Assembly (NCBI GenBank): GCA_003131985.1
Contig: PKWH01000150.1
Coordinates: forward strand, 8,345 to 30,480
Source: Acidobacteriota bacterium
GTDB taxonomy: Bacteria; Acidobacteriota; Terriglobia; Acidiferrales; UBA7541
Direction of reading: 5' to 3'
Length of the DNA stretch: 22,136 nt
Below the pieces are notes generated by a model. The model searched no databases and had not been told where the DNA came from. It saw only the letters and a list, made by a program, of their open reading frames with translations. Within the stretch, counting starts at the first letter, position 1; each line of letters starts with the position of its first letter. Position numbers and translations under genes: made by a program. Positions 7,151-15,849 of the stretch are shown here, piece by piece.

Positions 7151-9613
7151 TCATTCATGCCGCAGCGCAATCAACGGATCAACTTTCGCGGCTCGTCGCG
7201 CCGGAAAATAACACGCCGCCACGGCAACCACAGCAAGTCCGAGAACGACGCTCGTCAGCGTGATCGGATCGATGGTCCTCACCCCAAACAACTGGGCTTG
7301 CAGATAGCGAGTGGTAGCAATCGACCCGGCGATTCCCAGCGCCACACCGATTCCCGCCAGCCGCATCCCATCGCGCACCATCAGCCGCAAAACATCTCCC
7401 GGCTCGGCGCCCAGCGCCATTCGAACCCCGATCTCATGCGTCCGTTGTGCGACGCTATACGCCATCACGCCGTATATCCCCAAACCAGCAAGCGCCGTGG
7501 CCACCGCTGCAAAAATCGCCAGAAGCACCATGCTCAAACGGCGCTGCACCACCGACGCGTCGATCAGATCATCCATCGTGCGTACTTCCGTCACCGGCTG
7601 ATTCGGATCGGCGATCTCGATGCTCTGGCGCACCGCCGAAGCAATCGCGGTCGGATCGCCCGCCGTGCGCACCACCAGATGCATGATGCGCGAAGGATTC
7701 TGGTCCAGGAGCAAATATAGCTGCGGGCCTTTTGGCTCGCTCCACGGCCCGTCGCGAACGGCGCTTACAACTCCCACGATTGTCAGCCACGCGGTGCTAG
7801 GCTCCGGATCCCACGGACCTCTCGTTGCTGGAAATTCGAGCCGCACCTGCTTGCCGACAGGATCTTCATTCGGCCAGTACTGACGCGCAAGGGCCTCGTT
7901 GACGATGGCCACGCCTCCTGTACTCGGCCCATCCGAAGCCTCAAAATCGCGCCCTTCTTTCAGCGCGATGCTCATGGTCCGCAGATATCGCCAGTCCACA
8001 ATCCGATATTGGGAAGTAAAGTGCTGGCCTGATGGGGGTGTTGCGCGTCCCTGGATATCGAAATCGCAAAAGCCGTTCCAACCGCTCAGAGGTGGAAAAT
8101 TCACGGCGCTCGCTGATTTCACTCCCGGCAGCGCGTTCACTCGCTCGATCGCTTGTTGATAATAATTCACCACTTGGCGCCCCGACGGAACGTGCGTCTC
8201 GCGCAGCCACACTTGCATCGTCAGCACATTCGCGGGATTGAATCCCAGGTTCTCCGACATCAGCAGGAAAAAACTCCGCATCAGCAGCCCCGCTCCGGTC
8301 AACAGCATCACCGAGAGCGCTACTTCGGAGACAACCAGCGCCGACCGCATCCATCGGCTGCGCCTCCCTCCCGCGAAACCGCGGCCACCCTCCTTCAGCG
8401 ATTCGTACAATTCGTGGCGCGAGATCTGAATCGCCGGCGCCAGCCCAAAAACAATCCCCGTAAGCCAGGAGACGCCAAGCGTAAAGCTCAGCACAGCGCC
8501 ATTAATCCCGATCGAGTCCGCGCGCGGGATTTCGCCTCTACCTCCCGTCACCGGCAGAAATCCGCGCAAGAGGTGCAGCCCTATATACGCTATCAGAATC
8601 CCCAGCGCTCCTCCGATCAGCGCCAGCACGATGCTTTCCGTCAGAAGTTGGCGGAAGACGCGATCGCGGCTGGCGCCCACCGCCGTGCGCAACGCGATTT
8701 CCCGCTCTCGCGTGGCTCCGCGTGCAAGTGTCAGATTCGCCACGTTGGCGCAGGAAATTAGCAGAACGAATCCAACGGCAGCGAACAAGATCAGCAGCAT
8801 GGGCCTCAAGCCGCTCACCACATCGTCATGGAATCCCGCCACGACTATGCCGTTCGTCTGGTCGAATGCCGGATACTCTTTCTTAAGCTGCGATTGAATC
8901 GTTTCCATCTCGGCCTGCGCCTGCGACGTCGCTACACCGTCCCGCAGCCTGCCGAACACAAGCACCTCATGTTCTTCGCGATTGAGCTTGGCGCGATCGA
9001 ATCCGAAAGGCACCCACACGTCGAACTGCCGGCTGGTTCCAAAAAGACTGAATTCCCGGGGAAGTACTCCGATGATGGTGTACGGCTGGTCGTCGAGCGT
9101 GATGCTGCTGCCCAGAATGCTTGGGTCGCCTCCATAGCGCCGCTGCCACAGCGCGTAGCTGAGCATCACCACTCGGTCGTGGCCCGGCTTCTCTTCCTCG
9201 GCAAGAAAATCGCGCCCAAGTGCCGGCTTCACTCGAAATAAGCGGAAAAAATTCCCGCTCACTTGCGCGCCCCAATTCTGCTCGGGCTCGCCGTTCCCCG
9301 TCAGCGTGAAGAACAATTCGCGCCACGCGGCGAGTTCTTCGAACGAATGGTTCCGGTCACGCCAGTCAAGGAATTCCGCCTGCGAAGCGGTTCCCCGACG
9401 CACGTTGCGGTTTTCGTCGGTTTCCCAAATCCATACGATGCGCTGCGACTCGGGAAAGGGCAGCGGGCGCAGTATTACCGAGTTAACGACGCTAAAGATT
9501 GCCGCGTTCGCGCCAATCCCGATCGCCAATGTCAGCACCGCGACGATAGCGAAGCCCGGGCTTCGCCGCAGCATTCGCCACCCAAAACGCAAATCCTGCC
9601 AAAGCGCTTCCAC
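7151..9613 (-). CDS. ADOP-family MacB/FtsX-like permease (copy 1)
   Basis: An about 820-residue permease of the acidobacterial duplicated orphan permease family (TIGR03434): two MacB-type periplasmic core + FtsX units in one chain, with no ATPase domain. The N-terminal signature LWQDLRFGWRMLRRSPGF is followed by TM1 with LTLAIGIGANAAIFS. A first FtsX block (three helices near 270-400) begins with the repeated ANVANLTLARGATRERE motif. The second half repeats the layout and ends in YSVAQRTHEIGVRMALGAEPGDVLRLM and FPARRAAKVDPLIALRHE. A TTG at 9619 is also open, but the GTG at 9613 has GAGG at 10 bases and matches the N-terminal length of the second copy in this window. No ABC ATPase gene is adjacent, so it presumably borrows a MacB-type ATPase or works otherwise. 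Substrate unknown. Confidence 0.93.
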   Translation of the reverse strand: MEALWQDLRFGWRMLRRSPGFAIVAVLTLAIGIGANAAIFSVVNSVILRPLPFPESQRIVWIWETDENRNVRRGTASQAEFLDWRDRNHSFEELAAWRELFFTLTGNGEPEQNWGAQVSGNFFRLFRVKPALGRDFLAEEEKPGHDRVVMLSYALWQRRYGGDPSILGSSITLDDQPYTIIGVLPREFSLFGTSRQFDVWVPFGFDRAKLNREEHEVLVFGRLRDGVATSQAQAEMETIQSQLKKEYPAFDQTNGIVVAGFHDDVVSGLRPMLLILFAAVGFVLLISCANVANLTLARGATREREIALRTAVGASRDRVFRQLLTESIVLALIGGALGILIAYIGLHLLRGFLPVTGGRGEIPRADSIGINGAVLSFTLGVSWLTGIVFGLAPAIQISRHELYESLKEGGRGFAGGRRSRWMRSALVVSEVALSVMLLTGAGLLMRSFFLLMSENLGFNPANVLTMQVWLRETHVPSGRQVVNYYQQAIERVNALPGVKSASAVNFPPLSGWNGFCDFDIQGRATPPSGQHFTSQYRIVDWRYLRTMSIALKEGRDFEASDGPSTGGVAIVNEALARQYWPNEDPVGKQVRLEFPATRGPWDPEPSTAWLTIVGVVSAVRDGPWSEPKGPQLYLLLDQNPSRIMHLVVRTAGDPTAIASAVRQSIEIADPNQPVTEVRTMDDLIDASVVQRRLSMVLLAIFAAVATALAGLGIYGVMAYSVAQRTHEIGVRMALGAEPGDVLRLMVRDGMRLAGIGVALGIAGSIATTRYLQAQLFGVRTIDPITLTSVVLGLAVVAVAACYFPARRAAKVDPLIALRHE

Positions 9614-9811
9614 CGTCAACGCACCTCATCTTGTTCAGTCCAGTCCAGGAACGGCGTAGTCTACCACCTATACTAGTGTCTCCAAGGTACCTTTACATCA
9701 GTTGAACGCAAACTCTGTGCCCAACAAAAACACCCGCTGATAACGCGTCGGCAACCTTCGCTTTCTCGACACGCATCTGATTTCTCGACTTCTTAATGAG
9801 AGAATGGGGCC

Positions 9812-11575
9812 ATGCAGGAATATCGCACTGCACGTACGCTGAATCCTCTTAGGCGATTAGCCTTCATCGTCGCACTCCTCTCAGCTTCAACAATATCCCC
9901 TCAACAAGCACCCTCGCCGGAACCGCCTGCAGCAGTACCCCCCGTGCGCACGACCACCCACCTCGTCCTGGTCGATGTTGTGGTCTACGACAAACAGGGC
10001 AACCACGTCACAAACCTCTCTGCCGTCGATTTCGTCCTTCGCGATCGCGGCAAGCAGCAAGAAATCACAGTATTCTCCGACGATCATGCCGGCGAATCTC
10101 TCGCCGAAAAAGCCCATCAATCTCCACCGCCGCCGCTTCCCCCGGGCGTCTTCACCAACCGCCCGGAATTTCACCGCCCGGAAGGCCCGCCTACCATCTT
10201 GCTTATCGACGGTTTGAACACTGCGATCGGCGATCAGCTCTCTTCTCACGACGCCATGCTGCGGTACCTGCGAACGCAACTGAAAGAGGGCCAGAAAATC
10301 GCGATTCTCGCGCTCAACGAATCCCTCGGGCTCGTGCAGGATTTTACGACCGATCCGCGCTTACTGATGGCCGCGCTGGACAAGATCAACTCCAGTACTT
10401 CCAGTGAATTGTCTGGCTCATCAATTCAAAAGCTTACTCTCGCCGAAGCCGCAGCTCTTTCCCCGGCGATGCTGCGGATCATCGACCGAAACAATCAGTC
10501 GCGCGCGGCTGAATCTACCGACAACCGCGTGCGCATCACCCTCGCCGCCTTGCGCTCAATTGCACGAGGCGTTGCTGGCTTCCCCGGACGCAAGAATCTA
10601 ATCTGGGCCTCTTCCGCTTTTCCTTTCAGCCTGCAGCCAGGCTCGGGGGAGTATCTCGACGCGCAAAGGAACTATGGAGAGGATATTCGGCGCACAGCCG
10701 CACTGCTAGCTTCCGCCCGCGTCGCCGTCTATACGGTTGATGTTCGAGGCCTCATTGTCGGCGATGTGTACCAGCAGACCTTGAACCCTGTCACCGACCC
10801 GCTGGTCCAGACCGTCCAGCCACTCGACAATCCGCAAACCGTCTCAGAAGAGCTTGCCAATTCCCATGACGCCACCGTCGAATCTCATCAAACGATGGAA
10901 GACCTCGCAAAGGAAACCGGCGGCCTGGCGCTTTACAACAGCAATGACATTAAGCGGGCCGTAGCGCTCAGCGCTGCCGACGGAGACCGCTACTACACTC
11001 TCGGCTATTATCCGGAAGGCGCCCTTTGGGACGGTAAATTCCACAGCATTGACGTGAAAATCAACCGCGATGGCGTCAAGTCGCGGCACCGTAGCGGCTA
11101 CTTTGCTGTGGACGCCGCGCAATCTTCCGCGTCGGAAACTCCTCAGCAGCGCTCGCATCAGGCCTACGAAGAACTTCGCGCCGCGCTCGCCGATCCTCTG
11201 CCGGCCACGCAAGTTACCTTCCGCGTGCATATACCAGCCATCGTGTCGGCGCCGAAGCCGCAAGTGCAGATTCAGTTTCTAGTCGATACTTCTGCCATCT
11301 CTTTCGACGTAGTTGAAAATGGCATTCACCATTGCAATTTGGATTTCATGGTTGCAGCGGTGTCTCCAGACGGCAAAATCGTCGCCTCCGACGGCCACAC
11401 CGTTGACGCGCATCTCTCTAGCGATCAATACGCCCAAATGAATCAGAACGGCTTACCTTTCACCATGCAGCTCCCGCTCGCGCCCGCAGAATATTCTCTG
11501 CGCATCGCCGTCCGCGACAATCGCACCGGCCAGATCGGCACCCTAACTTTACCCCTCGCGGTACAAGCTCCCTGA
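9812..11575 (+). CDS. Secreted VWFA-related acidobacterial protein
   Basis: A 587-residue exported protein of the 'VWFA-related Acidobacterial domain' type (TIGR03436). It has a basic N-terminus, a hydrophobic segment (about 16-30) that reads as a signal peptide, and a Pro-rich linker. A short beta domain (residues 47-90, VDVVVYDKQGNHVTNLSAVDFVLRDRG) comes before the A-domain, which begins PTILLIDGLNT at 128. The metal site is degenerate: D133-x-x-N-T instead of DxSxS. Later family marks are VYTVDVRGL and LAKETGGLALYNSNDIKRAV, followed by YYTLGYYP. The C-terminal 150 residues form a beta-rich domain. Role unknown; such proteins are thought to mediate protein contacts at the cell surface. It is divergent from the ADOP permease, with about 200 bp between them. 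Confidence 0.9.
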   Translation: MQEYRTARTLNPLRRLAFIVALLSASTISPQQAPSPEPPAAVPPVRTTTHLVLVDVVVYDKQGNHVTNLSAVDFVLRDRGKQQEITVFSDDHAGESLAEKAHQSPPPPLPPGVFTNRPEFHRPEGPPTILLIDGLNTAIGDQLSSHDAMLRYLRTQLKEGQKIAILALNESLGLVQDFTTDPRLLMAALDKINSSTSSELSGSSIQKLTLAEAAALSPAMLRIIDRNNQSRAAESTDNRVRITLAALRSIARGVAGFPGRKNLIWASSAFPFSLQPGSGEYLDAQRNYGEDIRRTAALLASARVAVYTVDVRGLIVGDVYQQTLNPVTDPLVQTVQPLDNPQTVSEELANSHDATVESHQTMEDLAKETGGLALYNSNDIKRAVALSAADGDRYYTLGYYPEGALWDGKFHSIDVKINRDGVKSRHRSGYFAVDAAQSSASETPQQRSHQAYEELRAALADPLPATQVTFRVHIPAIVSAPKPQVQIQFLVDTSAISFDVVENGIHHCNLDFMVAAVSPDGKIVASDGHTVDAHLSSDQYAQMNQNGLPFTMQLPLAPAEYSLRIAVRDNRTGQIGTLTLPLAVQAP

Positions 11576-11693
11576 CTTGGCTGGATCAATCAGGCCGTCG
11601 GCACTGCTTTTCGTAGCGCTGGCGGATTGTCGCCGCTTTGCATCTGGCAAAATCTAGCCAAAAAGGGGAATTCGCGACTTCTAAGGGGGGCCA

Positions 11694-11726
11694 GGGCAGG
11701 CGGTCGAGCTTGGGTGTTGCCTGCCC
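11694..11726. terminator. Weak hairpin between convergent genes
   Basis: GGGCAGGC pairs with GCCTGCCC across a 17-base loop (8 bp, all matched). It sits in the gap between the VWFA gene (+) and the LVIVD gene (-). There is no T tract on either side, so intrinsic termination is doubtful; it could still mark a Rho-dependent or bidirectional end. Confidence 0.25.
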
Positions 11727-11755
11727 CAGTATCTGAGGAGTAAAGGAAGACAATA

Positions 11756-12361
11756 CTAGTCGCCGTAAGAGCCCACAGGTTCGGCTTTCGCCGGCTGCCT
11801 GGCTTGCACTACCCACAGTCCTTCGCCGTTCGACAAATAAATCAGACCGCGGGCATCATCGGCCACAACGCTAGTGACGTCGGCGAACGTCTGGATCTGT
11901 TGTGGATTCGCTGGGTCAGTCATGTTCAGAATTGTCACCGAACGGGTCCCAGCATTGGACGAGATTGCCGTTGCTTCTCCCGTGCGAGAGGTCACCGCCA
12001 TCGTGTCGCCAACCAGCTGGAAGTCAGCTGCTTGCGCACCGCCTGCTCCTGCAAACTTTTCGATCTTGCGCGGGTCCCCCGGTTTCGTAACGTCAAATAT
12101 GCAAACGCCGGATGACGAGCTGAGCCCAACGTACAGATATTGCTTTCCGTCCTTCTGCACCAGCACCATCCGCGTCGCCGTTCCGCCGTCGAGCTGTAAG
12201 TGCGCGATCACGCCCAAATTTGAGACCACGGCCTTCTTCGGCTTCGGCTTGGCAAAGATGGTCGGCGCCGCAGCAATTCCGATCGCAAGAAACACAACCG
12301 CCGCTCGCGCCACTGACTTAATAGCCTTCCCTTGTATCTTGTCCTGCAAGTTGCTTTTCAT
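11756..12361 (-). CDS. Secreted LVIVD-repeat/propeller-like protein (paralogue A)
   Basis: A 201-residue exported protein. Residues 1-37 are a signal peptide (basic start, hydrophobic VFLAIGIAAAPTIFA, cleavage expected after Ala). The rest is beta-rich, with two recognisable LVIVD-type units: YLYVGLSSSSGVCIFDVTKPGDPRKI and SVTILNMTDPANPQQI, each a strand pair ending in a D-x-x-x-P-x-x-P-x-x-I turn. A third unit, LIYLSNGEGLWVV, closes the chain. Three units are too few for a closed propeller, so it may pair with itself or its paralogue. An upstream ATG at 12418 exists, but AGGAGG lies 8 bases before the ATG at 12361. It is homologous to the gene at 13520-14140. No enzymatic motif is visible. 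Confidence 0.75.
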   Translation of the reverse strand: MKSNLQDKIQGKAIKSVARAAVVFLAIGIAAAPTIFAKPKPKKAVVSNLGVIAHLQLDGGTATRMVLVQKDGKQYLYVGLSSSSGVCIFDVTKPGDPRKIEKFAGAGGAQAADFQLVGDTMAVTSRTGEATAISSNAGTRSVTILNMTDPANPQQIQTFADVTSVVADDARGLIYLSNGEGLWVVQARQPAKAEPVGSYGD

Positions 12362-12459
12362 TGGTCGATCCTCCTGACTGCCCTTGCGATTTTTAGTTTC
12401 TCTCTGCTCTGCAGTCACTTATTCAGACACACGAAAGACCGAAAATATTCCCGAAGAAG

Positions 12460-12537
12460 CGATTACGGAGTTCAATCTGTTGATTCGGAGGAGACGAGCC
12501 GGATTTCGGGGTTCAATCTGCGGATTCGGCGGAGACG
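12460..12537. repeat. Two imperfect 37-bp tandem units at the methyltransferase 3' end
   Basis: Units 12460-12496 and 12501-12537 share most positions (for example TTCAATCTG followed by GATTCGG and GGAGACG). Period is 41 bases. The right unit contains the stop codon and last 8 codons of the methyltransferase; the left one is non-coding beyond the stop. It looks like a local duplication of the gene end. Confidence 0.7.
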
Positions 12538-13313
12538 CTCTGTGGGAAGCCAAATAAGTACGTGATCCGGACGGGCAATAATCCTCCGGGCTGTTCCCCG
12601 ATCTCCCATCGATATCCACTGGCGGCAATTCCCTCGGTCATCTCATGGAGTTCCCCGAGTGAGTACGCTCGCAAGCAGGAAACCAAGCCGTCGAAGAAAA
12701 GCACGAAAGGAATCACCGGAATCACATACGTCCAGAGCAGCCGCGACCAACGGAAGGGTCGCCGGAACGGGACGAATAGCCACGCTGCGATGGGAACAAA
12801 CAATAGAGATAGTAACGTTAACGCGTGAAGCGCGGGTGCTTCAAAGATTCCGATAGCCTGTCGCTTGTTAACACTATCCTGCAACAGGCTGCGCGCCTCG
12901 GTAGGGTTCAAGTGGTGGAACGAGGAAAAGAGCGTCCTGAATCCCTGAAGGTGTCCCGGGACCTTGGTAGCGTCGATCGAGTCCTTCAGGAAATGAATGC
13001 GATTCGCGGCAGGAAACTCCTGATCCTGAAGCTTTCTTGTGCACGGATACTTGTCAGTCAGGAAAACTTCGGGTGGCTTCGCTCCCTGCATTTTGAAATG
13101 GCGCACCAGGGACGGCCAGGGTCCGCCGGCCCCCGAGCACAAGTCCACCACACGGTCAGCGCCGCACTCTTCCAAGCGGATTCGTAGCAGGTGCGCGATC
13201 GGCTCATAAGTCTTCGTGACGTCAAGGACCATCTGCAGCTCGTCGACGAATTGATCCCGCAGGAACTGCGGGAACCATGGCTGCTCGTGAATTTCAAATA
13301 GGCGCAAAGGCAT
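12513..13313 (-). CDS. Membrane-associated SAM methyltransferase-like protein
   Basis: A 266-residue protein with a Rossmann methyltransferase-type N-terminal half. Motif I is VVDLCSGAGGPW (residues 55-66), a second strand with acidic end is VFLTDKYP (83-90), and a later SSFHHLNPTEA (130-140) resembles the post-motif region of class I SAM enzymes. Unusually, two hydrophobic stretches follow (about 162-183 and 192-214), separated by an Arg-rich loop, so the enzyme is probably held at the membrane. The C-terminus GYRWEIGEQPG...YLFGFP is short. The methylated substrate is unknown. The ribosome site before the ATG is weak. The gene sits between two homologous secreted proteins on the same strand (151 bp and 206 bp away), which may be a functional group or chance. 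Confidence 0.72.
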   Translation of the reverse strand: MPLRLFEIHEQPWFPQFLRDQFVDELQMVLDVTKTYEPIAHLLRIRLEECGADRVVDLCSGAGGPWPSLVRHFKMQGAKPPEVFLTDKYPCTRKLQDQEFPAANRIHFLKDSIDATKVPGHLQGFRTLFSSFHHLNPTEARSLLQDSVNKRQAIGIFEAPALHALTLLSLLFVPIAAWLFVPFRRPFRWSRLLWTYVIPVIPFVLFFDGLVSCLRAYSLGELHEMTEGIAASGYRWEIGEQPGGLLPVRITYLFGFPQSVSAESAD

Positions 13314-13519
13314 ACCTGGGCGTTAGCCCAAATGCGGGACTCTCTGCATAAATTATGCGATCCCGTCCCCCACAAAACTGTTCAAAACAGCACAGAGCTT
13401 CTTTCTAGTTACCAGCGGATACACAACCTCTCCCACTCATCGAACTGCATACTTGGCTTTGTCCCCTGCCGCGCTCTTCGAATTGAGAGCGATGCAGGCC
13501 GCGTGCCGTGTCCTAATGC

Positions 13520-14140
13520 TTACTGACAGCCCGTCGCATCGTTACTGGCATCTTCCGAGCGGCATGCGTGCGTCTCCGAAGGCATTCCCTGTTCCGGCTG
13601 ATGCTTCAAGACCCACAGCCCCTCGCTGTTCGTGATGTAAACCAAGTTGCGTGCGTCATCCGCGAGAGTGCTCGTTACGCCGGAGAAAGTTAGGATCGTC
13701 CGCGGATTTGCTGGATCGCTCAGATCGAGTACCTTGAGCGTCTCCGTGCGAGAAGCAGTTTCCGCCGTCCCAGTGTCTGACGCTTCGGCAAGACCCAGCC
13801 GCCCCCCGACCATCTGCAATCTCCCGGTGGACGCCGCATTCGGCCAGGATTCGCTCCTGATGACGTTCGGCTGATCCGGTTTTGTGACGTCCACGATTGC
13901 GAAGCCTTCCTTGGAAGCCTGCTCCACGTACAAGTATTGTTTGCTGCCATGTTGCTGCAGCACCAATTGACTCACCGAAGCTCCCATCAGCGGTAAGTGT
14001 GCGATCACAGACGCCGGTTCCAGCGCCGGCTTGACGGCTCGATGTTTCGCGCTCGCCCCGGGCGATATCGCCACGAAGATTGCGAGAACCGCCGCAGCGG
14101 TCGCGTGTTTTTGTCCTATCGACTTGTCAACGACTTTCAT
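13520..14140 (-). CDS. Secreted LVIVD-repeat/propeller-like protein (paralogue B)
   Basis: A 206-residue exported protein, clearly related to the product of 11756-12361. Shared blocks include VIAHLPL, SKQYLYV, FAIVDVTKPDQPNVI, DLSDPANPRTILTFSGVTS, LADDARNLVYITNSEGLWVL. A signal peptide covers about residues 1-31 (hydrophobic AAAVLAIFVAISPGASA). The C-terminus is longer and different from paralogue A and has two Cys (HACRS, ATGC). The frame is open 60 codons further upstream, but GGAGGGAGAGAG directly precedes the ATG at 14140. Function unknown; the beta repeats suggest binding or structural use outside the cytoplasm. Confidence 0.73.
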   Translation of the reverse strand: MKVVDKSIGQKHATAAAVLAIFVAISPGASAKHRAVKPALEPASVIAHLPLMGASVSQLVLQQHGSKQYLYVEQASKEGFAIVDVTKPDQPNVIRSESWPNAASTGRLQMVGGRLGLAEASDTGTAETASRTETLKVLDLSDPANPRTILTFSGVTSTLADDARNLVYITNSEGLWVLKHQPEQGMPSETHACRSEDASNDATGCQ

Positions 14141-14394
14141 CTCTCTCTCTCCCTCCGCTAAAATGCGTTCATTTCTTAAGACCGCCGCTTCCCTCGGATT
14201 ATTCCCGCCGTGTTGACCATGTCTGCGCCAGGGCCTGCCTCCTGAATTTCGTTCGAGGCCGCAGGAGCCCTTTGCCCTGCGCTCGTTGCCCGAACACTCA
14301 GCGCTCAGAAAACAATCCAAGCGCAGCCATCCGCGCCTCTTCCAAGTGTCCTCTCAGCTTTGACGTTGCGCGCGGAGAACAATAGACTCATCCC

Positions 14395-14958
14395 ATGTCT
14401 CGCCCTTTCCATCCATCTGTAGAGGTACCCATCCTCGAATCAGACCGGCTCAAACTCCGAGGCCATGCCCTGGACGATTTCGTCCATTCCTCCGCCATGT
14501 GGGCGGATCCCGAAGTCACTCGCTATATCGGCGGCAAGCCTCTCACCGAAGAGGAATCCTGGGCAAGATTGCTGCGTTACGTAGGGCACTGGTCGCTGCT
14601 AGGTTTCGGTTACTGGGTAGTTGAGGAAAAGACGACCGGCAATTTTATCGGAGAGGTTGGATTTGCCGACTACAAACGTAACCTGCCATCGCTCAAAGAC
14701 CTGCCGGAAATCGGTTGGGTCTTCTCCTCCCAAGCAAGTGGCAAAGGCTACGCAACCGAAGCGGTCCGCGCCGCCGTCGCCTGGGGCGATACCCGCTTCC
14801 CATCGGCGCGAACTGCCTGCATCATCAACCCTGACAATCTCGCGTCCATCCGCGTCGCGGAAAAATGCGGCTATCGCCAATCCCAGCTCACAACCTACAA
14901 GTCTCGACCAACCATAATGTTCGTCCGCGACCCAGATCCGCCGCACCCGCACCCGTAA
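14395..14958 (+). CDS. GNAT N-acetyltransferase, RimJ/RimL-like
   Basis: A 187-residue cytoplasmic protein of the GNAT superfamily in the RimJ/RimL-like branch (starts LESDRLKLRGHALDDF). The acetyl-CoA pyrophosphate loop is QASGKGYATEAV (residues 113-124), following the strand EIGWVF. The later IINPDNLASIRVAEKCGYR (about 144-162) is the typical motif B/C end of this branch. It would transfer an acetyl group to an amine of a protein N-terminus or small molecule; the acceptor is unknown. There is no clear ribosome site before the ATG. The protein ends in a Pro/His tail (DPDPPHPHP). It converges on the DoxX gene. Confidence 0.9.
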   Translation: MSRPFHPSVEVPILESDRLKLRGHALDDFVHSSAMWADPEVTRYIGGKPLTEEESWARLLRYVGHWSLLGFGYWVVEEKTTGNFIGEVGFADYKRNLPSLKDLPEIGWVFSSQASGKGYATEAVRAAVAWGDTRFPSARTACIINPDNLASIRVAEKCGYRQSQLTTYKSRPTIMFVRDPDPPHPHP

Positions 14959-15010
14959 AACTGCGAGGGACGCCTAACCATCCCGTCTTCTCCATCCATC
15001 GCTGTCGTGT

Positions 15011-15421
15011 TTATACCGCCCTGCCGTCTGTCGCAGGAAAGAGGACGCCGATGGTACGGCTTCGCGGTCGCAGCGCCCACGATGCCACAGTAAGACCGGC
15101 AATCAAGAGCGGCGCGATGACGTGAAAGCCGTAAGCGCCGTAACCACCGACCGCCGCGCAGGATACGGCCGCGCCCGTCAGGTCGAAGAAGATGCCCGCA
15201 TACGCCCATTCCTTGAGCCGCGGAAAACGCGGCACGAGTATGGCAATGGCTCCAAGCACTTTCCAAAATCCGATGATCGCAAAGAAGTACATCGGATAGC
15301 CAAGCTCGGGCACTACGCCATGAGGGTTGGCCTTAAATTGTGCTATCTGCACAACACCCCCACTCATAAAAAACGCTACGAGTATGGTAGTCGTCCAATA
15401 AGCAATGTTTTTGGCTTTCAT
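15011..15421 (-). CDS. DoxX-family membrane protein
   Basis: A 136-residue protein with four hydrophobic helices, of the DoxX/DoxD-like family: TM1 IAYWTTTILVAFFMSGGVVQI, then a loop ending ELGYPMYFFAIIGFWKVLGAIAILVPRFPRLKEWAYAG, then two more helices. The Y-P-x-Y-F...G-x-W-K-x-L-G pattern is typical of small DoxX proteins that sit next to ArsR/SRPBCC genes. The start at 15421 has GGAG upstream and follows the stop of the SRPBCC gene by only 2 bases, so the two are translationally coupled. The longer open frame upstream overlaps that gene and is not used. It is the last gene of the operon. Role unknown; a redox-related membrane partner is often proposed for the family. Confidence 0.88.
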   Translation of the reverse strand: MKAKNIAYWTTTILVAFFMSGGVVQIAQFKANPHGVVPELGYPMYFFAIIGFWKVLGAIAILVPRFPRLKEWAYAGIFFDLTGAAVSCAAVGGYGAYGFHVIAPLLIAGLTVASWALRPRSRTIGVLFPATDGRAV

Positions 15422-15423
15422 TG

Positions 15424-15849
15424 TCACTCCAACCCCCCGGCAACGCGCTCCAGGTTGCCGATGAACTTCGTCCATCCCCAGCGCGCGCCCTTATAGGCGG
15501 CATCTTCTTCCGACCGGAAACCGGATTGCTCCATGCGAACATGCGTGCCGTCTTTGGTCGGCGTCAACGTCCACGCGACGACGCTCTCCATACCCATGGT
15601 CCCCCAGCTATAAGAGAGCCGCGAATTCGGTTCGACCACCAGGACTTCACAGTCTATGACCCCGTTCCAACCCGGCACGGGCGTCGAGCGGAAGTTGAAC
15701 CGGTGGCCCACCACCGGCTGGAAATCATTCTTCATCAGCCACTCGTCTACCAGAGCGCTTTGCGTGAGCGCACGCCAGATTTTTTCCGGAGGATGCGGTA
15801 TCTCACGTTCTATAACGAGACTACGTGTTTGTGCGGCGGCATTATTCAT
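15424..15849 (-). CDS. SRPBCC/AHSA1-family protein
   Basis: A 141-residue soluble protein of the SRPBCC (START/Bet v1-like) superfamily, AHSA1 group. The opening IEREIPHPPEKIWRALTQSALVDEWLM (residues about 13-39) is the family's first strand and helix, and EVLVVEPNSRLSYSW (67-81) is the central strand. The final helix (GARWGWTKFIGNLERVAG) closes the hydrophobic cavity. Family members bind hydrophobic ligands; the natural ligand here is unknown. It overlaps the arsR-like gene by 4 bases (ATGA) and precedes DoxX by 2 bases: the second gene of a three-gene operon. Confidence 0.93.
   Translation of the reverse strand: MNNAAAQTRSLVIEREIPHPPEKIWRALTQSALVDEWLMKNDFQPVVGHRFNFRSTPVPGWNGVIDCEVLVVEPNSRLSYSWGTMGMESVVAWTLTPTKDGTHVRMEQSGFRSEEDAAYKGARWGWTKFIGNLERVAGGLE

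Noticed and set aside
12460..12537. GGTTCAATC motifs that recall a tRNA T-loop
   Set aside because: No acceptor, D or anticodon arms can be drawn around them; they belong to the tandem duplication.
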